Shown here piece by piece: positions 1 through 7,984 of a stretch of DNA of 32,721 bases. The stretch covers positions 1-32,721 of the forward strand of contig CAJOFT010000008.1 of the NCBI GenBank assembly GCA_905234025.1. Direction: 5' to 3'. The DNA is from Paludibacteraceae bacterium (lineage in GTDB: Bacteria; Bacteroidota; Bacteroidia; Bacteroidales; Paludibacteraceae). Numbering within the stretch: the stretch's first letter is position 1; each line of letters opens with the position of its first letter. The notes beneath the pieces are model-generated. The model made no database searches, was not told the origin of the DNA, and saw only the letters and a program-made list of their open reading frames with translations. Position numbers and translations under genes: made by a program.

Positions 1-403
1 GAATTGTAAATTCATGGTCTACCTTACAACTCGTTACATCACTCGCACTCATCTTGGTGTCGCCCACAAACACATTATATGTTGTTTTACCAGACGCAGT
101 GGAAACACCCTTGACAATAATCTTGGACACATTAAACGATAACGCGGGGAGCGTCAAAGTTGCATCTTTTTTACCAATCAGCAAAGCCGTAACCACACCG
201 CCAGTACCAGTTATTGCCTTATGGCCAGTAGCGGCAGCAACGGAAATGGTGTAGCCACCGTTCGTGTAACTTTCAGTGGTGGTTTTGGCCTCTGTCGGGA
301 AACTCCAGCCTGCAGCTGTGAAGTCAAGTGTTAACTTCGGCGTGTCCGCCATCATGCTACCAACAAAGAGGATAGCTGCTACAAAAGAAAAAATCTTTTT
401 CAT
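1..403 (-). CDS. Secreted protein of unknown function, N-terminal part only (3' end runs off the window start)
   Basis: Minus-strand frame from ATG at 403-401 stays open to base 1: MKKIFSFVAAILFVGSMMADTPKLTLDFTAAGWSFPTEAK...DATLTLPALSFNVSKIIVKGVSTASGKTTYNVFVGDTKMSASDVTSCKVDHEFTI. Signal peptide-like N-terminus; upstream TAnnTTTGC promoter. Resembles a segment of the adjacent 663-aa protein (NATLALPAFEYSVSKIIVTGRSLASAKTEMNILVSG). Confidence 0.8.
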   Translation of the reverse strand, partial: MKKIFSFVAAILFVGSMMADTPKLTLDFTAAGWSFPTEAKTTTESYTNGGYTISVAAATGHKAITGTGGVVTALLIGKKDATLTLPALSFNVSKIIVKGVSTASGKTTYNVFVGDTKMSASDVTSCKVDHEFTI

Positions 404-440
404 AAAATAATAGATTTAAATGGTTAATAATTTTGTTAAT

Positions 441-460
441 TATATTGTATAGACAATATA
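441..460. other. Perfect 8-bp dyad (TATATTGT-ATAG-ACAATATA) in the predicted 5' UTR of the 1-403 gene
   Basis: Read directly from the sequence; lies between the -7 element (478-486) and the start codon (403). Confidence 0.6.
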
Positions 461-477
461 TTGCTCACAAAAATCGG

Positions 478-510
478 GCAAAGTTACGACATTTTCGGGA
501 ACTGTGCAAG
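478..510 (-). promoter_or_regulatory. Bacteroidota-type promoter for the 1-403 gene
   Basis: GCAAAGTTA (revcomp TAACTTTGC) at 478-486; -33-like CAAG (revcomp CTTG) at 507-510 with 20-nt spacing. Confidence 0.65.
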
Positions 511-554
511 CAAAAAGCGGACAAAATGCCGTTTTTATGCTGTAAAGCAGTTTT

Positions 555-2546
555 TTACTGCTGTCTGCCCAAAACGTCAAAGCACTTGCCATTATAATAT
601 ATATATAGGTGTCCGTTGACAAGACGCTTTTCTACGAACGGTCTGTCATTAACTGCTTGAATCTCCTTTACAGCCGTAGGAACGGGCACTTCGTCAAGGT
701 AATACTTGGATGTTTTGCTTACGCCGGGCTGACCGCCATAGTTGGAAAGCACACCATATACCCAAACCTCATGTCCTTTGAGCGTCGGGTTGCTCACGAT
801 GTTCAAAGCATTGCGCACTTTGCCCTGCGGCAGTTCCACAAACACCATCTTCGACGGGTCTGTTTCTGTGGCGGAAGCGGCAATAGCTATCGCATTCGTA
901 GCTTCAGAACTCAAGGCACGAATCTTGATGTTCGGCTCAAAGCCGTCAATGATATAACCATGTACCCACGCTTTCCAGCCAGGGTTGTTCAGCGCCTGCA
1001 CATCCGGCACTTCGTACGGAGAAGTGGTGCTGCCTTCGGCGGTAACATTGGCGATGGCGTATTTGGCAGTGGTCACCTCGGACTTGTTGCCATCCTTAAC
1101 GGCGATAGCGCGGATGGTCAGTTTGTCCGCAACAGGAATAGCGGTGCTGTAAAGGGCTGACGACTCGGTCGGACGGGAACCGTCCAAGGTGTAGTAAATC
1201 TTTGCGCCTTCGGTGACAGAAGAGAGTTCAACCAGTTGTTCCGTCTTATAAACTCCCGCAGGCACGGACACATCCGGTGCTTCCGGCATACCGGGAACAG
1301 TGCCATAGACATCAATGGTTGTCACCTGTGCGGGATTGTCGTTGAGAACGGTCAGCACATACACATTACCCGCCGCACGGTAATCGCGGGAAATGAGATA
1401 GATATTTTCCTCCTGCGAACCGACAGTCGGCGCGCTTGCAGGATTTCCGCTGACCAGAATGTTCATCTCCGTCTTCGCGGAAGCCAACGATCTGCCTGTC
1501 ACGATAATCTTTGACACGCTGTACTCAAACGCAGGCAATGCCAACGTGGCATTCGCTTTGCCAAAGAGCAGGTAGCCGCCGCCCCAACTGCTCCACGTAT
1601 AACCGCCGTTGTTCTCTGTGTTTCCTGTTCCGGTGAGGGTAATGGTCTGCGACGTGCTGCTGTTCGTGAAACTCTTTGTTTCTGTCAGCCGCGATCCGCC
1701 GGTCGGAAAACCCCACGGATTAGCAGCAGGCGTGAAATCGAACAGCGCCAACGGTTCGTGTCCTTCAAACTCAGCGGTAACGGTTACATCGAATGCAGGC
1801 ATAAGAAACTGGTTGTCCGTAATGGGTTCTGTCTTGTCGCTCTCGCCGTCGTTGTAAGAATACACAAGCGAACCTTCCACATACTCATAGCCTTTAGCGG
1901 GCGTGAGGGTGATTTCCACCACTTCATCCTTGTTGGCAAACGCCATATCGGATGCAATCGTGCCTCCGTCCACCGTATTCAGCGTGATCTTATGCGGGCG
2001 GTTGTAATAAAGGGCAAAGGTCTCGTCCTTGATGTTGGTGGATGTCTGAGAAGAGTGGTTATAGACTTTCAGGTACGTTTTACCCTCGTTCTGATTGACG
2101 CCGATGTACTGGTTAACACTGCTTACTTCTGCGTAGAGATAGTAATCCGCTGACAGGTTCCAGACACAAGTTGCCGACTTGTTCGGTACGCTCACACGCA
2201 CGGCATCATGCGCATTACTGCTGGTAGCACTGGCGTTGATGTTCAGCATATTATTGCCGCTATTGAACGTGAAGTTGTCGCCGACTTTTCCCACCGTAAA
2301 GATGACTGTCTTGTCGGGTTCGATTTTTCCGTCCGTTTCCGTAATAACAATGGTAGTAGGCGCAGAACCGGTTGCCTCCTCTGCACTGATCGCATAGATG
2401 GTGCCTCCGAAGGCATACGTAAGAACAACCTGGTCACCGGTTTGGAGCGTGCCAAAGTCGGCATTGTTCAATTTGGTAAACGCAGCGGCTTGTGTTGCCA
2501 AAACCGCAACAAGTGCAAGAAGCACTGAAAGGAAATGTTTTTTCAT
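555..2546 (-). CDS. Secreted 663-aa protein with chitobiase/beta-hexosaminidase C-terminal-like domain and short C-terminal NGxxYIxxNGxxF motif
   Basis: Signal peptide MKKHFLSVLLALVAVLATQAAAF; GAKIYYTLDGSRPTESSALYSTAIPVADKLTIRAIAVKDGNKSE matches the CHB_HEX_C-like pattern; C-terminus VEKRLVNGHLYIYYNGKCFDVLGRQQ. Confidence 0.85.
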   Translation of the reverse strand: MKKHFLSVLLALVAVLATQAAAFTKLNNADFGTLQTGDQVVLTYAFGGTIYAISAEEATGSAPTTIVITETDGKIEPDKTVIFTVGKVGDNFTFNSGNNMLNINASATSSNAHDAVRVSVPNKSATCVWNLSADYYLYAEVSSVNQYIGVNQNEGKTYLKVYNHSSQTSTNIKDETFALYYNRPHKITLNTVDGGTIASDMAFANKDEVVEITLTPAKGYEYVEGSLVYSYNDGESDKTEPITDNQFLMPAFDVTVTAEFEGHEPLALFDFTPAANPWGFPTGGSRLTETKSFTNSSTSQTITLTGTGNTENNGGYTWSSWGGGYLLFGKANATLALPAFEYSVSKIIVTGRSLASAKTEMNILVSGNPASAPTVGSQEENIYLISRDYRAAGNVYVLTVLNDNPAQVTTIDVYGTVPGMPEAPDVSVPAGVYKTEQLVELSSVTEGAKIYYTLDGSRPTESSALYSTAIPVADKLTIRAIAVKDGNKSEVTTAKYAIANVTAEGSTTSPYEVPDVQALNNPGWKAWVHGYIIDGFEPNIKIRALSSEATNAIAIAASATETDPSKMVFVELPQGKVRNALNIVSNPTLKGHEVWVYGVLSNYGGQPGVSKTSKYYLDEVPVPTAVKEIQAVNDRPFVEKRLVNGHLYIYYNGKCFDVLGRQQ

Positions 2547-2558
2547 GGTAGTATATGT

Positions 2559-3551
2559 TTATAAGGTTTTTAGATATTTGTCTGCATCAAGTGCCGCCTT
2601 GCAGCCGGAGCCCGCCGCCACAACTGCCTGACGGTAACGCGGGTCGCAGCAATCGCCAGCGGCGAAAACTCCTGTGGCGATGTTGGATGTTTGACCGCTT
2701 CGCTGTTGGACGTTGGCGGTCAGACATTCCTGCGTACCGGGAGTGGTGAGCAGGTAGCCTTCTTCGTTCATGGCAAGCTGGTCGCGGAACAGTTGCGTGT
2801 TCGGGTGATGCCCGATGGCAAGGAAGAAACCGTCAATGGCGATATGATGAATCTGCTCGTCCGGCTCGCCCTTGCGGTAAACGAGGTCTGCGCCTTGCAC
2901 TTTGCCTTCGCCGGTCAACTGAAGGGTATTATGCTCAAAGAGGACTTCAATCTTGGGATTGTTCAGCACACGGTCCTGCATAATCTGTGAGGCGCGGAGG
3001 AATGGTTTGCGGACAATGAGATAAACCTTTTCGCAGAGGTTCGCAAGGTATTGCGCCTCCTCACAAGCCGTGTCACCGCCACCGACCACAGCCACGGTTT
3101 TCTTGCGATAGAAGAAGCCGTCACAGGTGGCGCAGGCACTGACACCGCGACCACGGTATGTTGTCTCGGACGGTAACCCGAGGTACTTGGCAGAAGCACC
3201 GGTAGCGATGATGAGAGCTTTGGTCTCGTATAAGTCGGTATCCTCGACCCAAATCTTGTGCGGAGTGTCAAGTTCGACTTTGGTCACTACGCCGGAGATA
3301 AAGGTTGTGCCGAAACGCTCCGCCTGACGACGGAGGTCGTCCATCATCTGGAACGGCTCCACGCCATCGGGATAGCCGGGGAAGTTCTCAACTTCGGTAG
3401 TGGTCATCAGTTGTCCGCCGAGTTGCGGACCTTCAATGAGCACTGGATTCAAATTGGCACGCGCCGCATAAATAGCGGCGGTATATCCGGCAGGTCCGGA
3501 ACCGATGATAATCAAGTTATGCACGTTATTGTTCATGTATTGTTTTTTCAA
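2559..3551 (-). CDS. trxB: Thioredoxin-disulfide reductase
   Basis: GSGPAGYTAAIYAARA, CATCDG redox motif, GGGDTACEEA and GVFAAGD motifs. The start may be the internal MNNNVHNLIIIGSGPAG. Confidence 0.95.
   Translation of the reverse strand: MKKQYMNNNVHNLIIIGSGPAGYTAAIYAARANLNPVLIEGPQLGGQLMTTTEVENFPGYPDGVEPFQMMDDLRRQAERFGTTFISGVVTKVELDTPHKIWVEDTDLYETKALIIATGASAKYLGLPSETTYRGRGVSACATCDGFFYRKKTVAVVGGGDTACEEAQYLANLCEKVYLIVRKPFLRASQIMQDRVLNNPKIEVLFEHNTLQLTGEGKVQGADLVYRKGEPDEQIHHIAIDGFFLAIGHHPNTQLFRDQLAMNEEGYLLTTPGTQECLTANVQQRSGQTSNIATGVFAAGDCCDPRYRQAVVAAGSGCKAALDADKYLKTL
2682..2720 (+). repeat. Repeat element inside trxB: GTTGGATG TTTGACCG CTTCGCT GTTGGACG TTGGCGGT
   Basis: Two GTTGGA(T/C)G units 23 bp apart with TGACCGC/GCGGTCA ends; encodes extra residues (ECLTANVQQRSGQTSNIAT) just before the conserved GVFAAGD. 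Similar DNA occurs at 20157-20204 on the other strand. Confidence 0.65.
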
Positions 3552-3616
3552 TTAGGTTGCAATCGGGTTTCTCTCAGGCTTCTCTCGGGTCAATCACGCA
3601 ATAATCACGCAATAAT
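3551..3616. repeat. Period-11 degenerate tandem repeat, 6 units, between trxB and the lolA-like gene
   Basis: ATTAGGTTGCA / ATCGGGTTTCT / CTCAGGCTTCT / CTCGGGTCAAT / CACGCAATAAT / CACGCAATAAT, contiguous 11-mers. Confidence 0.75.
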
Positions 3617-3662
3617 GGCTGCTTGAAGATGGTGCAAGCCGAGGCGTCAATAAATCAACAAA

Positions 3663-4190
3663 TTAACGCAGGTCGTTGACAAATGTTTTTGGGTCGGGCG
3701 TTAATATGTATGTTTGTTGTTCTGTAATGTATTTCGTGTTGCGCAGGATGAGTGAGGTGGTCTTTTTTCCCTCGCGGACTTCAAGACGGACAGGGAGTTT
3801 GTCTTTTCCACCAATTGATTGGTCCTTCGGGGTGAGCGTAATAATCGTTGAGCCGTCCGCCTCGCGCTCCGTGATATTACAAACCTCACTCAATGCACAG
3901 GCATAAAGGAACGGATTGGTTTCAAGCAGTTCCTGTTCCGTCGGACGGGAAAGGGTCAGTTCGTCCGTGTCCTCATTATATATATATAAGGTGTTGCCAT
4001 CGTACGCCGCTTGCATATCAAAAACCGCAAGACGGAATTTTTCCCCCTGCATGGTTACCGAACCGGTATGATTCAGCGGCTGCGAGGCATCTGCGGAAAT
4101 CGTCAAGGTAAAATCCGCCTGCAAAGTTTTCGTTTCCAACGACGTCAGGAACGATTGCAAAACCGTTACTATAATCAGGCAAAGTTTCAT
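3663..4190 (-). CDS. LolA-like outer-membrane lipoprotein carrier family protein
   Basis: 175 aa, signal-like N-terminus, TLQADFTLTISADA...GSVTMQGEKFRLAVFDMQAAYDGNTLYIYNEDTDELTLSRPT...NPFLY; downstream of ftsK with ATGA overlap. Confidence 0.8.
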   Translation of the reverse strand: MKLCLIIVTVLQSFLTSLETKTLQADFTLTISADASQPLNHTGSVTMQGEKFRLAVFDMQAAYDGNTLYIYNEDTDELTLSRPTEQELLETNPFLYACALSEVCNITEREADGSTIITLTPKDQSIGGKDKLPVRLEVREGKKTTSLILRNTKYITEQQTYILTPDPKTFVNDLR

Positions 4191-6700
4191 ACGTTCAGTG
4201 ATTCCAACAATCTTTCGAGGGATTCCATGTCCTGAATAAGCACGTCGCGGCCCTTCGGACCTTTATTCGGACCGACAATTCCGGTAGCTTCGAGCTGGTC
4301 GGACAGTTTGCCGGCACGGTTGTAGCCGATTTCGAATGCACGTTGCAAGCGGGAAGTGGAACCTTCCTGTTTGGAAACGACATAACGCGCCACATCGGCA
4401 AACATCGGGTCCAGACGCTTCGTGTCCACAGAACCCGGAGCAACTGTCTCTTCCTGTCCTTCTGGCACGTATTCGGGCAACTGGTAAGGCTGTGAGTAAC
4501 CTTGTTGCTCTTGGATATGGTTGACAATCGCTTCCACCTCGGGTGTATCGACAAAGGCGCACTGTATGCGCGTGAGGTTACCGCCGCCGGAATAGAGCAT
4601 GTCGCCCTTACCGATAAGTTGGTCAGCACCTTTGGCATCGAGCACCGTGCGGGAATCCACTACAGATTGCGTGCGGAAGGCAATGCGGGTCGGGATATTG
4701 GCTTTGATGGTACCCGTAACTATCTTAACGTCAGGACGTTGCGTTGCAAGAATCATGTGCATTCCAACGGCACGGGCTTTCTGCGCGAGACGCTGGATAG
4801 GACGTTCCACCTCTTTGCCCGCCTGCATGATGAAATCGCCGTACTCGTCGATAACAATGACCAGATAAGGCATGAAGTGGTGGTGCAGAATCTTCTTCGT
4901 GACCACATTCTCCACGTCTTTTTCGGGATTGAGGACGCGGGAATTGAACTTTTCGTTGTAATCTTCCAGATTGCGGCAGTTGGCTTCCGCGAGCAGCGAA
5001 TAGCGATCCTCCATCTCTATCACAAGGGAGTTGAGCGTGTTGATAACCTTCTGGCAATCGGTGATGATGATATCGCGGTCTTCCTGGTCGGGCATCGCCG
5101 CCATATAGTGCTTGAGCAGCGGTTTGTAAATCGAGAACTCGACCATTTTCGGGTCCACAAGCACAAACTTCAGTTCTGCTGGATGCTTCTTATATAATAA
5201 AGAGGTGATGATGGCGTTCAGACCGACAGACTTACCCTGACCGGTAGCACCGGCGACAAGGAGATGCGGCGTTTTGGCAAGGTCGAAACAGAAAACTTCG
5301 TTTGTGATGGTGCGTCCAATAGCCACCGGCAGTTTCATCTTTTGTTCCTCCTGGAAACGCTTGGATGCGATAACAGAGTGCATGGAAACAACCTGCGGTT
5401 TCTCGTTCGGCACTTCTATTCCGACCGTTCCTTTACCCGGCATCGGCGCAATGATACGGATACCTATTGCGCTGAGAGACAGCATGATATCGTTCTCTAA
5501 GTTCTGAATCTTGGCGATGCGGATACCCGCCTTCGGAACAACTTCATATAGCGTGACGGTTGGACCGACAGTAGCTTTGATTTGCTCGATTTCGATGCCG
5601 TAGTTGCGAAGTGTTGTAACGATGCGGTTGGCATTTGCCTGCTGTTCTTCCTGATTGATAACGGGAGCGGTCTCATTGTCATATACTTTGAGCAGGTCGA
5701 GTGTCGGGAACTTGTAGAACTCCAAATCCTTGCGCGGATCGTACGGTTCCAGTTGCTTGACAATTTCGACTTCGTCCGTTTTGTTGATGTCAAGGTCGGG
5801 ATCTTCGGGTGTTTCCGGAACATCCGGTATTTCCGGCTCATCCGGCGTGTCAGGCTCTTCATGCGTGTCCGGTGTCTCAATCTCAACCGTTATTACATCG
5901 TCGCCAACAGGCGTATCCGGCTCATCCTCTTCAGGCGTATCTACCGTAATAAGAATCGGCTCGGTCGGAGTTTCTGTCGGATCGGTTCCAGGAACATCGG
6001 GATTCGGGATTTCCGGCACTTCTTTCTTGCGGAACAAGCCTTTGCACCACTCGCCGAAACGTTTCATCTTCGGGAAGAACGTCTCGTCTGCAAGGATAAA
6101 GAAGATAAGCAGTGTTGCCACAAGGATAATCGTCGAACCGATTGGTTGGACATAACTGGTCATGAGTTCGCTGAGCCATTCGCCGTGCGCACCGCCCCAA
6201 CGGAAGAACGTACTGATGCCCGTAACGAGCTGTGCGAAACCAAGCGTTACGCTGCCCCAGATAAGCCAAAAGACCGAACAGAACAGCAGTTTCCATCCGC
6301 TAAAACTGAACGCATGAAGAAGCTTGAGTGTATAGAGTGACAACGCCACAAGAATAAGCACGGAAACGATTCCGAAAGAGCCGTCCACCATAAAATCAGC
6401 GATATGCGCACCCGGCAGACCCATTACATTCGCGATTTGCGCGCGCGTAGCCACCCGCTCTGCGTGAGACATGTTCAGCAGGCTCTGGTCCTGCGCACCG
6501 GTAAAGAAGTAACTGACCCAGGCTATGAGGGCAAACAACGAAAACGCCAGCAAAACAACGGCACAAATCACCTGCGTCCGACGGTCTGAAAAGAACGCAC
6601 GGAGTTGTTGGATTAAAGGAGTTTTCTCGACCTCGATCGTGCGCGTTTCGCGAACTGTGTCGCGGTCGGAACTGATATTGGAAGACGGTCTTCTCGGCAT
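4187..6700 (-). CDS. ftsK: DNA translocase FtsK/SpoIIIE family
   Basis: 837 aa; N-terminal TM helices, acidic Pro/Glu/Thr linker, LLVAGATGQGKSVGLNAIITSLLYKKHPAELKFVLVDPKMVE Walker A region, VIVIDEYGDF Walker B, C-terminal gamma-like winged helix (RLQRAFEIGYNRAGKLSDQLEATGIVGP). Confidence 0.97.
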   Translation of the reverse strand: MPRRPSSNISSDRDTVRETRTIEVEKTPLIQQLRAFFSDRRTQVICAVVLLAFSLFALIAWVSYFFTGAQDQSLLNMSHAERVATRAQIANVMGLPGAHIADFMVDGSFGIVSVLILVALSLYTLKLLHAFSFSGWKLLFCSVFWLIWGSVTLGFAQLVTGISTFFRWGGAHGEWLSELMTSYVQPIGSTIILVATLLIFFILADETFFPKMKRFGEWCKGLFRKKEVPEIPNPDVPGTDPTETPTEPILITVDTPEEDEPDTPVGDDVITVEIETPDTHEEPDTPDEPEIPDVPETPEDPDLDINKTDEVEIVKQLEPYDPRKDLEFYKFPTLDLLKVYDNETAPVINQEEQQANANRIVTTLRNYGIEIEQIKATVGPTVTLYEVVPKAGIRIAKIQNLENDIMLSLSAIGIRIIAPMPGKGTVGIEVPNEKPQVVSMHSVIASKRFQEEQKMKLPVAIGRTITNEVFCFDLAKTPHLLVAGATGQGKSVGLNAIITSLLYKKHPAELKFVLVDPKMVEFSIYKPLLKHYMAAMPDQEDRDIIITDCQKVINTLNSLVIEMEDRYSLLAEANCRNLEDYNEKFNSRVLNPEKDVENVVTKKILHHHFMPYLVIVIDEYGDFIMQAGKEVERPIQRLAQKARAVGMHMILATQRPDVKIVTGTIKANIPTRIAFRTQSVVDSRTVLDAKGADQLIGKGDMLYSGGGNLTRIQCAFVDTPEVEAIVNHIQEQQGYSQPYQLPEYVPEGQEETVAPGSVDTKRLDPMFADVARYVVSKQEGSTSRLQRAFEIGYNRAGKLSDQLEATGIVGPNKGPKGRDVLIQDMESLERLLESLNV

Positions 6701-6717
6701 AATACATCAAATTTGGC

Positions 6718-6750
6718 GCAAAGATACAAAATATTTTCCATAAATGCAAG
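6718..6750 (-). promoter_or_regulatory. Promoter for ftsK
   Basis: GCAAAGATA (revcomp TATCTTTGC) at 6718-6726; -33-like CAAG (revcomp CTTG) at 6747-6750, 20-nt spacing. Confidence 0.7.
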
Positions 6751-6770
6751 GATTAAATGCAGTTTTGCGT

Positions 6771-6788
6771 TTTTTTCTTAAGAAAAAA
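6771..6788. promoter_or_regulatory. Perfect 18-bp palindrome TTTTTTCTTAAGAAAAAA between the divergent ftsK and rnf promoters
   Basis: Read directly; centred midway between the two -33 elements (6747-6750 and 6808-6811). Confidence 0.5.
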
Positions 6789-6807
6789 GCAATTTTTGTG
6801 CCAAGAG

Positions 6808-6840
6808 TTTGCGTATATCAAAAAAAAAGTGTACTTTTGC
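6808..6840 (+). promoter_or_regulatory. Promoter for the rnf operon
   Basis: TTTG at 6808-6811, 20-nt spacer, TACTTTTGC at 6832-6840; exact fit to the Bacteroidota -33/-7 consensus. Confidence 0.85.
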
Positions 6841-6860
6841 GGGTTGTAATGTGAATAAAC

Positions 6861-7130
6861 ATGTCTGAATGTGAAAACAAACCGACTAACTCCTGCGGCG
6901 GCTGTGCGCTAAAGTCGCATTGCAGCATCGTGGAGGAAGACAACCGGTTCACACGGCGGCAACGGTGGAAAGCACTGGCACTGGGCTATATTCTGCCGTT
7001 TGTGCTGTTGGCAGGCGTGATTGTTATCGCAGACACACTATCCGACAACGAATACCTCATCGGAGGACTTGCCTTGGCAACGGTCGGAATTTATTACACA
7101 ACCTTGTTTTTTATAAAACCAAAAGTATGA
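6861..7130 (+). CDS. Short RseC-like (SoxR-reducing system) membrane protein, N-terminally truncated relative to the family
   Basis: 89 aa, NSCGGCALKSHCS (CxxCx5C) followed by two TM helices; first gene of the rnf operon, ATGA overlap with rnfB. Confidence 0.7.
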   Translation: MSECENKPTNSCGGCALKSHCSIVEEDNRFTRRQRWKALALGYILPFVLLAGVIVIADTLSDNEYLIGGLALATVGIYYTTLFFIKPKV

Positions 7131-7984
7131 ATATAGTTGTAATTGCATTGCTCGTTCTGGGCGTGACGGGATTAACGGCGGCGATACTGCTGTTCGTGAC
7201 GGCTCAGAAGTTCAAAGTGGAAGAAGACCCGCGCATTGACGAGGTGGCGGAAGTCCTGCCCGGCGCAAACTGCGGCGGTTGCGGATTTGCCGGTTGCCGA
7301 GCTTTGGCGGAAGCCTGTGTGAAAGCGGATTCGCTGGACGGATTGCTGTGTCCTGTCGGCGGTAGCGAAACAATGGCAAAAGTGGCGGGGATTCTCGGAA
7401 TGGAAAGTGTAGCGGCAGAGCCGATGGTGGCTGTTGTACGATGCAACGGTACGTGTGAAGCGCGTCCGAAAACCAGCGAGTTCAACGGTTCACGGAGCTG
7501 CCAGATCATGCACAGTTGCTATGTGGGCGAAACGGCTTGTCCGTTCGGCTGTCTCGGTTGCGGCGATTGCGTGGCTGCGTGTCAGTTCGGCGCGCTGAGT
7601 ATGAATCCCGAAACAGGTTTGCCGGAAGTGGACGAAGAAAAATGTACGTCCTGCGGCAAGTGCGTCAAGGCGTGTCCGAGACAACTCATCGAACTGCGCA
7701 AGAAAGGTCCGAAGAGCCGCAGAATCGTTGTTCTGTGCCGCAACAAAGACAAAGGTGCCGTAACCCGCAAAGCCTGTCTGAACGGCTGTATAGGTTGCGG
7801 AAAGTGCCAGAAAGAGTGCAACTTCGAGGCAATAACCGTTGAGAACAACCTTGCGTATATCGACTTCAACAAATGCCGCTTGTGCCGCAAGTGTGAAGCT
7901 GCGTGCCCGACAGGTGCCATTCACGCCATCAACTTCCCGCCGCGGAAAGTAGAAGAACCTAAACAAGAGGAGGCAAACGTATGA
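7127..7984 (+). CDS. rnfB: Electron transport complex subunit RnfB
   Basis: MNIVVIALLVLGVTGLTAAILLFVTAQKF N-terminal helix, CGGCGFAGC...C cluster motif, multiple CxxCxxCxxxC(P) ferredoxin motifs. ORF track starts at 6920, but the in-frame ATG at 7127 overlaps the upstream stop. Confidence 0.96.
   Translation: MNIVVIALLVLGVTGLTAAILLFVTAQKFKVEEDPRIDEVAEVLPGANCGGCGFAGCRALAEACVKADSLDGLLCPVGGSETMAKVAGILGMESVAAEPMVAVVRCNGTCEARPKTSEFNGSRSCQIMHSCYVGETACPFGCLGCGDCVAACQFGALSMNPETGLPEVDEEKCTSCGKCVKACPRQLIELRKKGPKSRRIVVLCRNKDKGAVTRKACLNGCIGCGKCQKECNFEAITVENNLAYIDFNKCRLCRKCEAACPTGAIHAINFPPRKVEEPKQEEANV

Noticed and set aside
54-254. 66-aa + strand ORF at the window start
   Set aside because: Antisense to the secreted-protein frame that has a signal peptide and upstream promoter.
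553-570. Possible terminator hairpin AGCAGT-TTTTT-ACTGCT at the 3' end of the 663-aa gene
   Set aside because: Only a 6-bp stem overlapping the stop codon and no following T run on the minus strand.
5800-6000. Repeats in the FtsK linker as a possible inserted element
   Set aside because: Acidic Pro-rich linkers between the membrane and motor domains are normal for FtsK; no DNA-level exact repeat of fixed period noticed.
5730-6155. 141-aa + strand ORF with collagen/silk-like GSSGVSGTSG repeats
   Set aside because: Antisense of the acidic Pro-Asp-Glu-Thr linker of FtsK; low-complexity shadow.
5582-6340. 252-aa + strand ORF
   Set aside because: Antisense to ftsK coding sequence; no recognisable family.
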